From Thermovorax subterraneus (GTDB taxonomy: Bacteria; Bacillota; Thermosediminibacteria; Thermosediminibacterales; Thermosediminibacteraceae), in the NCBI GenBank assembly GCA_021608145.1, contig JAKIHM010000001.1, positions 248,001 through 312,000 on the forward strand: a stretch of DNA of 64,000 nt. The letters run 5' to 3'. This document shows positions 52,172 to 61,480 of the stretch, piece by piece; position 1 is the first letter of the stretch; each line of letters begins with the position of its first letter. Made by a program: the position numbers and the translations under genes. The notes beneath the pieces were generated by a model. It did no database searches. It saw only the letters and a list, made by a program, of their open reading frames with translations, and was not told the DNA's origin.

Positions 52172-52465
52172 GAGGAAGTTTATATCTTTACTAATAAATA
52201 TAAAACAGTAGATGTATTACCAGAAAAGCCACATTCTTTAGATACAATGGTTAAAGCAGCTGCGAAATTAAGTAAGCCATTTCCATTTGTGCGAGTTAAT
52301 TTTTATCAATATAACAATAAGGCTATTTTGTGTGAGATGACCTTTACTCCAGGGGCAGGAATATATGTTTTACAAACGGATATTAACAGAGTATCAATGG
52401 GAGAGTTACTTGATATATGTCACCGCCGGTATATAATTGACCCAGGAACAACGAAAAGGAATTGA
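52172..52465 (+). pseudogene. C-terminal fragment of a TupA-like ATP-grasp protein
   Basis: The frame from 52172 reads V-Y-I-F-T-N-K-Y, then P-H-S-L-D-T-M-V-K-A-A-A-K-L-S-K-P-F-P-F-V-R-V-N-F-Y and E-M-T-F-T-P-G-A-G, the C-terminal block of TupA-like ATP-grasp proteins (teichuronopeptide-type synthesis). A stop codon precedes it, and most of the N-terminal ~200 residues are unrecognisable. It ends at the left repeat of the IS21 element. Confidence 0.75.
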
Positions 52466-52523
52466 CCCACCCCCCGGCGAAATATCCCTCTGATACCAAG
52501 CACAAAAGATCGGAGGGAAATAA

Positions 52524-53200
52524 ATGCTGAGGAGTGGATCTATTATCATGTTACACGAACTAAAAGCAAATGGCAAGAGCATTCGTGCAATCGCACGAGA
52601 AACCGGCCTTTCGAGGATACAGTGAGAAAATACCTCAGAGCACAATGAATTCCCGAAAGGAAGCCTCATCCAAAAAGAGGCTCAAAAATTGACCTATACA
52701 CGGATACCATTCAAGAGCTCATGAATCTCGGTATATTCAATTGCGAAGTCATCTACGAAAGAATCAAAGAAGAGGGCTACACGGGCGGACGCACTATCTT
52801 GAGGGACTATGTAAGACAATTCAGGCCTCCAAAAAAGACCCCTGCCGTATGCCGCTATGAAACCAAGCCCGGCCAGCAGGCACAAGTCGACTGGGTGAAT
52901 ACACATACATTGATGAGGAAACCGGCGAAATACGCAAGCTCTATCTCTTCGTTATGGTACTGGGATATTCCAGGGCCATATACGTGGAATTCACAAACCG
53001 GTGCGATGTCAATATCTTCACCCGCTGCCTTATACACGGATTCGAATATCTCGGGGGGAGTAACTGACGGTATTGCTCACCGACAGGATGAAAACCGTAA
53101 TCCTCGGCACCGACGAAAACAAAAAAAGAAGCCGAAGGTATGCTTTATCCCAATCCGCGAGCATACAAGGTCTCTTCTCCGGAAGTTGAAAAGCTCTCTT
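52524..53200 (+). pseudogene. istA: istA transposase, fragmented and internally deleted
   Basis: The start codes H-E-L-K-A-N-G-K-S-I-R-A-I-A-R-E-T-G-L-S, the IstA helix-turn-helix, and stops after 33 codons. A later frame from 52721 gives E-G-Y-T-G-G-R-T-I-L-R-D-Y-V-R and K-P-G-Q-Q-A-Q-V-D-W, the start of the catalytic domain with its first aspartate. Frameshifts and a large deletion follow, since a full IstA would need roughly 1.2-1.5 kb. Confidence 0.85.
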
Positions 53201-53235
53201 TGGGTTTACGAAAGCCTGTTGGAGGTGGGCACAGT

Positions 53236-54006
53236 ATGATAGACCTTGAAAAAGCCAAATCCCACCTTGAAGAACTGGGGCTTTTAAGCGCAGCGGTTTT
53301 CCTCGATGCTCTCCTTGAAAGAGCTCAACGCGAGAATACGACGTATCTTGAGTTCTTAAACGACCTGCTCGAAGCTGAACTTAGCGAGAGACAAAGGCGG
53401 AACATCGAAGTGAGGTCAAAACTTGCCCGCCTTCCGTATAGAAAGACCCTAAAGGAATTTGACTTTACGTTCCAGCCCAGTATTGATGAAAAGTTGATAA
53501 GAGAACTTGCCACAATGGCTTTTGTCTACAGAGCGGAAAACGTAATATTCCTTGGCCCACCCGGAGTAGGGAAGACACACCTTGCAGTAGGCCTTGCAAT
53601 AGAAGCCCTACCACAGGGTATGTCAGTATACTTTACGAGCCTTTCAAGGCTAATTGAAGACCTCAAGAAGGCACATAAGGAAAACCGTTTGGAAAAGAGG
53701 ATGAGTATCTACACTGGCCCTAAACTTCTAATTATCGACGAAGTAGGTTATCTTCCGCTTGATGGCCTTGGCTCTAACCTCTTTTTCCAGCTGATAAGCG
53801 CCCTGTATGAAAGGGGTAGTATTATACTCACCAGCAACAAAGGTTTTGGAGAATGGGGAGAGCTTATGGGAGACACAGTGCTTGCAACCGCAGTATTGGA
53901 TAGGCTATTACATCATGCCAATATAATCAACATAAGGGGTAACAGCTATCGCTTAAAGGATAGGCTAAAGACTGAGTTATATAATAATTCACATAACAAT
54001 ACTTAG
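53236..54006 (+). CDS. istB: IS21 helper ATPase IstB
   Basis: A 256-residue AAA+ protein of the DnaC/IstB group, the transposition helper. Walker A is G-P-P-G-V-G-K-T-H near residue 113, Walker B is L-L-I-I-D-E-V-G-Y-L near 170, and sensor I is I-L-T-S-N-K-G-F near 203. The N-terminal helical part is typical. GGAGGTG lies 8-9 nt before the ATG. The gene appears intact although its partner istA is broken, so it could only act in trans with another IS21 copy. Confidence 0.94.
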   Translation: MIDLEKAKSHLEELGLLSAAVFLDALLERAQRENTTYLEFLNDLLEAELSERQRRNIEVRSKLARLPYRKTLKEFDFTFQPSIDEKLIRELATMAFVYRAENVIFLGPPGVGKTHLAVGLAIEALPQGMSVYFTSLSRLIEDLKKAHKENRLEKRMSIYTGPKLLIIDEVGYLPLDGLGSNLFFQLISALYERGSIILTSNKGFGEWGELMGDTVLATAVLDRLLHHANIINIRGNSYRLKDRLKTELYNNSHNNT

Positions 54007-54163
54007 ATTTTAAAAAAGCCGGGGTGGGTCAATTTAAATCCGTTGATAATGGGTCATTTTAATTCCGCTACTGACATATATCGAATTACATAAAATAACT
54101 GAAAATGACTGTAATAAGAAAAAACATTTGAAAAGAAGTTTTATTGTTTTAAGAAGTGCCAAA

Positions 54164-54633
54164 ATGCAGGAAAAAATAAGCTACAAAAAAGCAACGCTCA
54201 TAGTAATGATAATAACCCTCCTGAGCAAAATTACGGGGTTTTTCAGGGAAATAGTCCTGTGGAGCACTACGGTGCGACGTACGTCACCGATGCCTATCTT
54301 GTTTCGCAGACCATCCCCCAGATATTATTTGCAAGCGTGACTGCGGCCATAGCCACCACTTATATTCCCCTTTATTCCAGGATAGGGGTTGATAGGGGCA
54401 GTAAAGAGGCGGTAAGGTTTACAAATAAGATTATAAATGCGATGCTCTTTGGAAGCATAGTCATAACCTTATTAGGCGTCATTTTCGCAAGACCCATAGT
54501 GTCGTTTATCGCCAGGGGTTTTGAGGGAGAGGTTTTGAAGCGCGCGGTGGGCTTTACGAGGATTGCCTTCCCCATGGTGATATTCATAGGCTTGAGCAAT
54601 ATTCTCCAGGGTTTTCTTCAGGTAAATATATAG
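54164..54633 (+). pseudogene. murJ/wzx-type flippase, frameshifted and truncated
   Basis: The first frame reads A-T-L-I-V-M-I-I-T-L-L-S-K-I-T-G-F-F-R-E-I-V-L, the standard MurJ/MviN N-terminus. It then shifts near 54260 to Y-G-A-T-Y-V-T-D-A-Y-L-V-S-Q-T-I-P, continuing through three or four helices to a stop at 54631-54633. About two thirds of the usual ~500 residues are missing. The cluster therefore has no intact flippase of its own in this window. Confidence 0.85.
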
Positions 54634-54899
54634 GATTCGGTGAAGTGCTTTATTTTGCATTGATTTATGTTTTAAAGGTATATGAAATGGAGTGGCTTTT
54701 TTCGATGGCGAAGAAATACGTCAGGAATTTTCGGTGATGGAAATATAAGGAATTATGAAGGAAATTGGAAAGCATTGGAGAAGTATATGAAGTATATTTA
54801 ATATCGGATTTTAATTCCACATAATATTAGCGGAGAAATGAGCTATATATCATCACTAGACACTTCATTTTAAGATATATTTTTTGAAGGGGGGTCTTC
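54634..54899. other. Spacer with a short decayed frame before pglC
   Basis: A short plus-strand frame (V-L-Y-F-A-L-I-Y-V-L-K-V-Y-E-M, about 54644-54740) looks like debris of a coding region, but its family is not recognised. The rest is AT-rich and shows no gene. GGGGGG-like AAGGGGGG lies just before the pglC ATG. Confidence 0.5.
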
Positions 54900-55520
54900 A
54901 TGAAATACTTTATAAAAAGGGCTATGGATATTGTACTGTCGGCGGTTCTTTTGTTACTTTTATCTCCTATTATGATCCTGATAGCATTGCTGGTCTACAT
55001 AAACTTGGGATCTCCCGTTATTTTTAAACAGATGAGACCTGGCTTACATGGCAAGCCGTTTTGTATTTACAAATTCAGGACGATGAAGGATTTGAGAGAT
55101 GAAAATTGTAATCTTTTACCCGATGAACTGCGATTGACAAAGTTTGGAGCATTTTTACGTTCGACGAGTCTAGATGAACTTCCCGAATTGATAAATGTAT
55201 TAAAAGGTGAAATGAGCCTTGTGGGTCCAAGACCGCTTTTGATGGAGTACCTTGACAGGTACACTCCAGAGCAGGCAAGACGGCATGAAGTAAAGCCGGG
55301 CATTACTGGCTGGGCTCAGGTTAACGGCAGAAATGCAATTTCTTGGGAAGAAAAATTTAAGCTAGATGTTTGGTACGTGGACAATTGGAGTATATGGCTT
55401 GATTTGAAGATACTTTTTATTACATTATTAAAAGTGTTGCAAAGAGAAGGTATAAGAGCAAGAAATCATGTCACAATGCCAAAATTCACCGGGAGTGGTA
55501 CTGTAAATGACGGTTTCTGA
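54900..55520 (+). CDS. pglC: Initiating phosphoglycosyl transferase (PglC-like)
   Basis: A 206-residue monotopic transferase that moves a phospho-sugar from UDP onto a lipid carrier. A basic N-terminus and one reentrant hydrophobic helix (about 10-33) come first. The catalytic core follows: Y-K-F-R-T-M near 58, [10 protein letters not shown] near 85-95 (the D-E pair), G-P-R-P-L near 109 and K-P-G-I-T-G-W-A-Q near 130. Its place before pglD/E/F indicates diacetylbacillosamine phosphate as donor. It overlaps pglD by 14 nt. Confidence 0.93.
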   Translation: MKYFIKRAMDIVLSAVLLLLLSPIMILIALLVYINLGSPVIFKQMRPGLHGKPFCIYKFRTMKDLRDENCNLLPDELRLTKFGAFLRSTSLDELPELINVLKGEMSLVGPRPLLMEYLDRYTPEQARRHEVKPGITGWAQVNGRNAISWEEKFKLDVWYVDNWSIWLDLKILFITLLKVLQREGIRARNHVTMPKFTGSGTVNDGF

Positions 55521-56142
55521 ACCTATTGTTGTTATAGGTGCGGGCGGGCATGCGAAAGTAGTGGCCGCAACTTTAATTGAAGCGGGTTTCAAAGTGGCTT
55601 TTTTTCTAGATGAGGATGAGAAAAAATGGGGTGGAAAAATTTTTGATATACCTATAGTTGGGCCAGGTGAACTTGTAAAAAAGAAATGTAAAAAATTAAA
55701 GAGTGTCGTTGCAATCGGAGATAATTTACTCAGGGAAAAAGTGGTTAATAAATATAGCGGTTATTTTGATTGGATGAGCGTAATTCATCCCAGAGCTTAC
55801 GTCCATCCGAGCGTGAGGATAGGAGAGGGTACTGTTGTATTTGCAGGTGCAATTATCCAGCCAGATACGGTTATAGGTGAACATGTAATAATTAACACTG
55901 GCGCTACTATAGATCATGACTGTGTGGTGGGGGATTTCGTTCATATAGCTCCCGGCACTAACTTAGCGGGAGGAGTTACTGTAGAAAAAGGGGCATTTTT
56001 GGGGATAGGGACAAAAGTGATACCGGGTGTGAAAATAGGAATGTGGTCAAAAATAGGGGCCGGCAGTGTCGTTATAAAAGATATAGAATCTAATGTAACC
56101 GCAGTTGGTGTTCCTGCGAAGGTAATAAAAAAATTGAATTGA
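55507..56142 (+). CDS. pglD: Sugar N-acetyltransferase (PglD/NeuD type)
   Basis: A 211-residue acetyltransferase for the 4-amino sugar. The N-terminal Rossmann-like part has G-A-G-G-H-A-K-V at residues 11-18. The C-terminal left-handed beta-helix has hexapeptide repeats (I-G-E-G-T-V, I-I-Q-P-D-T, V-G-D-F-V-H). The catalytic base should be the histidine in D-H-D-C near 137. It ends with G-V-P-A-K-V-I-K-K, usual for the family. It starts inside the pglC 3' end. Confidence 0.92.
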   Translation: MTVSEPIVVIGAGGHAKVVAATLIEAGFKVAFFLDEDEKKWGGKIFDIPIVGPGELVKKKCKKLKSVVAIGDNLLREKVVNKYSGYFDWMSVIHPRAYVHPSVRIGEGTVVFAGAIIQPDTVIGEHVIINTGATIDHDCVVGDFVHIAPGTNLAGGVTVEKGAFLGIGTKVIPGVKIGMWSKIGAGSVVIKDIESNVTAVGVPAKVIKKLN

Positions 56143-56154
56143 GAGGTGAAAACA

Positions 56155-57261
56155 TTGAAAATTCCACTTTCTAGGCCTGATATAACAGAAAGAGAAAAAA
56201 AGCTAGTGCTTAAAGTCCTCGACTCAAATATTCTCAGCATTGGTCCCATGGTTGAAGAATTCGAAAAAAAAATCGCCGAATACATAGGCGTCAAATACGC
56301 CGTAGCAGTAAACAGCGGCACTAGCGGCCTTCATCTTGCAGTTAGGGCTTTGGGTATAAAAGACGGTGATGAAGTTATAACGACTCCTTTCAGCTTTGTG
56401 GCATCGAGCAACTGTATACTTTTTGAACGGGCGAAGCCGGTTTTTGTGGATATCGACCCTGACATTTTGAATATGGACCTGTCGAAGATAGAGGAGAGGA
56501 TAAATTCAAGGACGAAGGCGATTTTGCCGGTGGATGTTTTCGGACAAGCCATAGATATGAAGTCAATTATGGATATAGCTGAAAGGCACGGTTTAAGAGT
56601 CATTGAAGATGCCTGCGAAGCTTTGGGAGCGGAATACGACGGCAATAAGGCGGGTTCTCTTGCCCATGCGGCCGTGTTTGCCTTTTACCCAAATAAGCAA
56701 ATTACCACTGCCGAAGGTGGAGTCATAGTTACCAATGACGAGAAAGTGGCCAAGCTTTGCCGCAGTATGAGGAGCCAGGGAAGGCCTATAACGGGCCTCT
56801 GGCTTGAGCACGAAAGGCTTGGGTACAACTACAGGATGAGCGAGCTTCACGCTGCGCTCGGAGTGGCGCAAATGGAGCGGATAGAGGAAATTCTGGCAAA
56901 GAGGCAGAAAGTTGCCGATATGTATAATGAGCGTCTTAAAGATGTAGATGGAGTAAAGATACCGCATGTCCATCCCAAGGTGAAGATGAGCTGGTTCGTA
57001 TACGTCATAAGGCTGGAAGAGGGCATTGATAGGAATAAAGTTATGGAGTATCTTTTGGAAAACGGCATAGGATGCAGGCCATACTTTACGCCGATACACC
57101 TTCAGCCGTTTTACAGGGAGATGGGCTATAAGGAAGGGGATTTCCCGGTGACGGAAGCGGTGGCGAAAACCACGATTGCGCTGCCTTTTTACAACAACCT
57201 GACCGAAGAGGAGATAGACTACGTGGTGGAAAGGCTGAAAGAAGCCATTTCACGCGCTTGA
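56155..57261 (+). CDS. pglE: UDP-4-keto-sugar aminotransferase (PglE, DegT/DnrJ family)
   Basis: A 368-residue PLP enzyme that installs the C4 amino group. The N-terminus I-P-L-S-R-P-D-I, N-S-G-T-S-G-L-H-L near 55, E-D-A-C-E-A-L-G-A near 152 and F-A-F-Y-P-N-K-Q-I-T-T-A-E-G-G near 178-192 (PLP lysine) are conserved. TTG 56155 fits GAGAGGTG best; a GTG at 56146 overlaps that site. The base composition returns to the GC level of the flanks within this gene. Confidence 0.93.
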   Translation: MKIPLSRPDITEREKKLVLKVLDSNILSIGPMVEEFEKKIAEYIGVKYAVAVNSGTSGLHLAVRALGIKDGDEVITTPFSFVASSNCILFERAKPVFVDIDPDILNMDLSKIEERINSRTKAILPVDVFGQAIDMKSIMDIAERHGLRVIEDACEALGAEYDGNKAGSLAHAAVFAFYPNKQITTAEGGVIVTNDEKVAKLCRSMRSQGRPITGLWLEHERLGYNYRMSELHAALGVAQMERIEEILAKRQKVADMYNERLKDVDGVKIPHVHPKVKMSWFVYVIRLEEGIDRNKVMEYLLENGIGCRPYFTPIHLQPFYREMGYKEGDFPVTEAVAKTTIALPFYNNLTEEEIDYVVERLKEAISRA

Positions 57262-57356
57262 TTTTTAATGGAAATAAAAGTAAATTAGCAGGAAAAAGAA
57301 AATTTCTGGAGAAATACCTATAAAATAGAAAATTATGCGGGATGAGGAGAAACGTC

Positions 57357-59237
57357 ATGGGGAAGCACGTCAAAACTTTAATCAAAACTTTAAAGAGGAA
57401 ATTATTTCTTTTTTTGCTCATAGTTCTGGATGCGGTGCTGGTGCACTTTTCCCTCTTCTTTTCCTTTTACCTGAGATTTGAGGGGAATATAGCGACTCAA
57501 TATTACGAACAGTACTCCAGCACCTGGATTGAGGTTACTGCCATCTGCCTTCTTTCTTTTGTGTTTTTTAGGCTGTACGACAGGCTTTGGAGGTTTGCCA
57601 GCATAGGGGAGCTTTTATCCATTACTTTTGCAACTTTCATAGGCACGATGGGCGTTCTTTTTTACACTTTCATGATGGGAAACCCGTATCCAAGGAGCAT
57701 ATACATAATATTCTGGCTTCTTCTTACCAGCCTTATAGGTTTTTCAAGGCTTGTCTTCAGGGCTTCCGGCGATTTTGCGGAGACCTTCAGGTACATAAAA
57801 AACGGCAAAAAAAGGGTTCTCGTCGTCGGCGCGGGACATGCGGGCTCCATGGTTATAAAAGAGTTCAAGCAGAATCCAGAGCTTGAGATGATTCCGGTAG
57901 GTCTCATAGACGATGATAGGACGAAGCACGGCCTCAGCATATACGGCGTGAAGGTGCTCGGCGGGAGGGAGAAAATCCCCCAGGTAGTGGAAGCAAAGAA
58001 GGTGGAAGAGATAATAATAGCGATGCCTTCCGCCGACAGACGGGAAGTGAAAAGGATAGCAGAAATATGCTATTCCACGAAATGCAGAGTTAAAATAGTT
58101 CCAGGGATATATGAGCTTTTGAACGGCAGGGTGGACGTAAAAAGGATAAGGGATGTTAAGATCGAGGACCTGCTAGGAAGGGAACCTGTAAAAATAAACA
58201 TGGAAGCTGCTGCAGGTTACCTTAAAGGCAAGACGGTACTCGTTACTGGTGCGGGAGGTTCCATAGGTTCGGAGCTCGTAAGGCAGGCGGCGAGATTCGA
58301 GCCGGAATTAATACTTCTTTTTGACATAAGCGAAAATGGCGTTTTCGAGCTGGAGCATGAGCTGAAGAGGAATTTCCCCCGGCAAAAGTACATACCAATA
58401 ATAGGGAGCATAAGGGACCTTGCCAAAGTGGAGGAGGTTTTTGCAAAATACAGGCCCGAGGTGGTATTTCATGCGGCGGCGCACAAGCACGTTCCGCTCA
58501 TGGAGCTAAATCCCAAAGAAGCCGTGAAAAACAATGTATTCGGCACCTTGCACGTGGCGGAAACGGCGAAGAAGTACAGGGCTGAAAGGTTCATACTCAT
58601 TTCCACCGATAAGGCAGTGAACCCCACCAATGTGATGGGCGCTTCCAAACGTGTAGCCGAAATAATTATCCAGATGATGGCAAAAAGTGGCGATACGAGA
58701 TTTGCGGCGGTGAGGTTCGGCAACGTGCTCGGGAGTGCGGGAAGCGTGATACCACTTTTCAGAAAGCAGATAGAAGCCGGCGGACCCATTACCGTAACCC
58801 ATCCTGAAGTGACCCGCTACTTCATGACAATACCTGAAGCCGTGCAGCTTGTAATTCAGGCTGGAGCTATGGCAAAAGGCGGCGAGATATTCGTCCTGGA
58901 CATGGGAGAGCCAGTGAAAATACTCGACCTTGCTAGAGAGATGATAAGGCTTAGCGGCCTTGAGCCGGAAAAGGACATAAAGATAGAGTTCATAGGCTTA
59001 AGGCCGGGGGAAAAGCTTCACGAAGAGCTTTTCTACGACAAGGAAGATGTGATAAAGACGGAATTTGAAAAAATATACCTTGCAAGGACGGATGAAAGCT
59101 TTGCGGAATTCAAAAAGGAATTGGAATACCTCATAAACACCTTCATGCCATCCGACCCTGAAGTGAAGATGATGTTTTCTAAATTTGACGCGAAGCTTTT
59201 CATGCAGGATGGGAAGAAGATTACGGTATTGCCTTGA
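57357..59237 (+). CDS. pglF: Membrane UDP-GlcNAc 4,6-dehydratase (PglF/CapD type)
   Basis: A 626-residue enzyme that makes the 4-keto-6-deoxy sugar for bacillosamine. Four N-terminal membrane helices (about 10-130) are followed by a first Rossmann domain (G-A-G-H-A-G-S near 158) and a catalytic SDR domain (G-A-G-G-S-I-G-S near 298; S-T-D-K-A-V-N-P-T-N-V-M-G-A-S-K near 422-437). The late G-L-R-P-G-E-K-L-H-E-E-L motif is family-specific. GAGGAG is 7 nt before the ATG at 57357; an ATG 15 nt earlier is less likely. It closes the operon. Confidence 0.94.
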   Translation: MGKHVKTLIKTLKRKLFLFLLIVLDAVLVHFSLFFSFYLRFEGNIATQYYEQYSSTWIEVTAICLLSFVFFRLYDRLWRFASIGELLSITFATFIGTMGVLFYTFMMGNPYPRSIYIIFWLLLTSLIGFSRLVFRASGDFAETFRYIKNGKKRVLVVGAGHAGSMVIKEFKQNPELEMIPVGLIDDDRTKHGLSIYGVKVLGGREKIPQVVEAKKVEEIIIAMPSADRREVKRIAEICYSTKCRVKIVPGIYELLNGRVDVKRIRDVKIEDLLGREPVKINMEAAAGYLKGKTVLVTGAGGSIGSELVRQAARFEPELILLFDISENGVFELEHELKRNFPRQKYIPIIGSIRDLAKVEEVFAKYRPEVVFHAAAHKHVPLMELNPKEAVKNNVFGTLHVAETAKKYRAERFILISTDKAVNPTNVMGASKRVAEIIIQMMAKSGDTRFAAVRFGNVLGSAGSVIPLFRKQIEAGGPITVTHPEVTRYFMTIPEAVQLVIQAGAMAKGGEIFVLDMGEPVKILDLAREMIRLSGLEPEKDIKIEFIGLRPGEKLHEELFYDKEDVIKTEFEKIYLARTDESFAEFKKELEYLINTFMPSDPEVKMMFSKFDAKLFMQDGKKITVLP

Positions 59238-59370
59238 ACGTTCTTGAGATGATTTGGAGTAAAATGAATGAGTAATTTTGCGGAAGAACTGACATCTTGG
59301 TATTTTCGTTTGATTGTTATGATTATATTCGTGCCGTTGTATGAAGTGTAGTGAAATAGGAAAAAGATAA

Positions 59371-59401
59371 AGCCCGCCTTTGGAGGCGGGCTCTTTTTTT
59401 G
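59371..59401. terminator. Terminator at the end of the polysaccharide operon
   Basis: AGCCCGCC and GGCGGGCT form an 8-bp stem with a 6-nt loop and are followed by CTTTTTTT on the plus strand. The minus-strand corrinoid gene converges here, and the hairpin may serve both. Confidence 0.9.
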
Positions 59402-59426
59402 GTGTGCCTGGCGCTTGTTCAATTTT

Positions 59427-60059
59427 TTATTCTACCCCATAAACACTTTTTGCAAATTTTACTCCGGTCATTGCATCGTTAGCATACGCGTCAGCGCCGG
59501 TAAATTTTCGCACGTTTTCGGTACAAATAGTCCCACCGATTATAACCTTTACGTTTTCCCTTAAACCTGCTTCTTCTAATGCATCGACCACATTTTTCAT
59601 TTCTTGATATGTGGAATTGAGTAAGGCGCTCATTCCTAAGACCTTTGCACCCGATTGTTTCACGGCTTCGATAAATTTTTCGGCGGGGACGTCAACGCCC
59701 AAATCGATAACTTCGAACCCATGAGTTTTTAGCAGACTAACGACAATACTTTTGCCGATGTCGTGAATATCGCCTTTTACTGTGCCAATTACCACTGTGC
59801 CCAGCGTATTTTGTTTATTTTCGGTATTTGAGATCAATGGCTCTAATTTTTCCATAACGGCTTGCATTATTTCCGCCGAAAACATGAGTTCCGTGAGATA
59901 GTATTGACCCAAAGCAAAAAGTTCTCCGACTTCTGTTAATCCTTGGTTGCATTCTTTTATTATGTCTAAAGGAGAAACTCCTTCGCTAATTTTTTGATCT
60001 ACAAGCTTATATACGGTTTGCTCATCAAGCTGTACGAAAGCATTTGCTAATTCCGACAT
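59427..60059 (-). CDS. Corrinoid (B12-binding) methyl-carrier protein
   Basis: A 210-residue protein. Residues 1-85 form the helical cap, and the B12-binding domain has the D-x-H-x-x-G signature as G-D-I-H-D-I-G-K near 104-111. S-A-L-L-N-S-T near 150 and I-I-G-G-T near 179 follow. Such proteins (MtbC/MttC/MtvC-like) carry a methyl group between two methyltransferases. It lies 20 nt after the decarboxylase-like methyltransferase gene. AAGGAGGAATC precedes the ATG. Confidence 0.94.
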   Translation of the reverse strand: MSELANAFVQLDEQTVYKLVDQKISEGVSPLDIIKECNQGLTEVGELFALGQYYLTELMFSAEIMQAVMEKLEPLISNTENKQNTLGTVVIGTVKGDIHDIGKSIVVSLLKTHGFEVIDLGVDVPAEKFIEAVKQSGAKVLGMSALLNSTYQEMKNVVDALEEAGLRENVKVIIGGTICTENVRKFTGADAYANDAMTGVKFAKSVYGVE

Positions 60060-60079
60060 TTGCGATTCCTCCTTTTGAG

Positions 60080-61444
60080 TTATTGGCTCATTACCCAGTT
60101 ATATGCCATACTTTCGAGCCTATCCCACCAATATTTAATCAATTTTTCATCTCCGGGAATAGACCAGCCATTTTCTTCCTTAATGACTTCCCAGGGAGTT
60201 ATTACTTTAGGTTCGGGTAAATCTAGATTTTCGGGAGTGGGTGGGGCTTGCTTGGGCTCGGGAGGAGGGCCATCGGAGTAACGGCCATACTCTAATATTG
60301 CGTCGATTAAAGCTCTGAAATTTTCAGGTTTTGTATTTTCTGGGATATGTCCGCCGCCATTTGGAGCCCAACCGCCATCTTTGCCCACTGTTTCGCATAA
60401 AAGTTTTACTCTCTGCTTTATATCTTCTGGAGTGCCGAGGATTAATATATCATTTGGAATTCCTCCGGTAATGCACTGCTGGTGTCCAAAGGCTTCTTTA
60501 GCTTTGAATATATCAGCTTCATTATCTATGTCGCAGAGCAATTTTCCTTTTGGGAGTTCTGCTAAGTGGTGCCAATGAGCCGACCAATCGCCTTCCAAGA
60601 ATACGCGTATCGTGTATCCCGCTTCTATCAGCTTCAACACGCCTTTTTTAAATGTGGGCCAATAGAAGGTGTCGAATTGTTTAGGAGACATAAAACAAGG
60701 TTTGTGTGTTGCGATGAATATGGGATATCTCTTTTTTGGATCTGCCGAAGCAAGGGCCCTTGAAATTAGGTCAGGTAGAATTGCTTCGCAGGCTTCCAAA
60801 ACATTGTCCGGTTGCCTAAACATATCGCGCATTATGCCGTGTAAGCCGCGGTAATTATCAGCAATGTAATCAAAAGGTGCTGTAAAGCCTCCCATGCAGG
60901 GCATTGGGACTCCTACTTCATTTTCCAACCTTGAAATCCTTTCCCGGTTCATCGCCGCGACCAATCCTTGGGCAAAACCTGCTTTTAGGAAAGCTATATA
61001 AGAACGGACTGTTCCTTTTTCCTTGAATTCGCCTAACACTCTAGGTAAATACACTTCCATCCTGTAGCCTACGGGATCCTCTATGAACATCCTGTATTCG
61101 TCGGCTTTCATCCACTCTTTTTCTACGAATTGCTGCAAAGAAGTTGGAGGTATGTCCCTCCCCGGTACCCTCCATAGTTGATGGTTTAGAATATCCCACG
61201 TAGGTGCCCAGACCAGGTTTGTTCTAAAGGTGTCGACTTCGGGGTACTTTTTTGAAAAATCGACTTCTACTTGGGCCCATATTTGAGGATCGTACATAAT
61301 TTGCTGATAAGTATATCCGGAAATTTTTTCTGCGTAATAAACTGTATTAAAGATGAGGGGTACCCGGTCGGTGGGCTCTAAAGCAATTGCCGCTTGAAAG
61401 CGACCCAGCCTTTCATTATAAAGTTTTTTTATTTCTTCAGACAT
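60080..61444 (-). CDS. Uroporphyrinogen decarboxylase-like methyltransferase
   Basis: A 454-residue protein of the URO-D superfamily, longer than true HemE (about 350). Features include R-F-Q-A-A-I-A-L-E-P-T-D-R-V-P-L near 14-29 and G-G-F-T-A-P-F-D near 200. A late N-G-G-G-H-I-P-E-N-T motif with D-I-D-N and T-G-G-I-P supplies zinc or substrate residues. Family members near corrinoid proteins transfer methyl groups (MtaA/MtbA type or O-demethylases). The substrate is unknown. AAAGGAGG precedes the ATG. It is the middle gene of the operon. Confidence 0.88.
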   Translation of the reverse strand: MSEEIKKLYNERLGRFQAAIALEPTDRVPLIFNTVYYAEKISGYTYQQIMYDPQIWAQVEVDFSKKYPEVDTFRTNLVWAPTWDILNHQLWRVPGRDIPPTSLQQFVEKEWMKADEYRMFIEDPVGYRMEVYLPRVLGEFKEKGTVRSYIAFLKAGFAQGLVAAMNRERISRLENEVGVPMPCMGGFTAPFDYIADNYRGLHGIMRDMFRQPDNVLEACEAILPDLISRALASADPKKRYPIFIATHKPCFMSPKQFDTFYWPTFKKGVLKLIEAGYTIRVFLEGDWSAHWHHLAELPKGKLLCDIDNEADIFKAKEAFGHQQCITGGIPNDILILGTPEDIKQRVKLLCETVGKDGGWAPNGGGHIPENTKPENFRALIDAILEYGRYSDGPPPEPKQAPPTPENLDLPEPKVITPWEVIKEENGWSIPGDEKLIKYWWDRLESMAYNWVMSQ

Positions 61445-61480
61445 AAAAAAGGCCTCCTTTTTTTAATAATTGAAGTTAAA

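Larger units (their letters stand above)
52462..54032 (+). mobile_element. IS21-family element with damaged istA
   Basis: Inverted ends are TTGACCCACCCC (52462 onward) and its complement GGGGTGGGTCAA (ending 54032). Extra IS21-like repeats (GGGTCATTTTAATTCCG) lie just beyond at 54045-54070, so the true right end may be about 35 bp further. It carries istA remnants and an intact istB. Confidence 0.82.
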
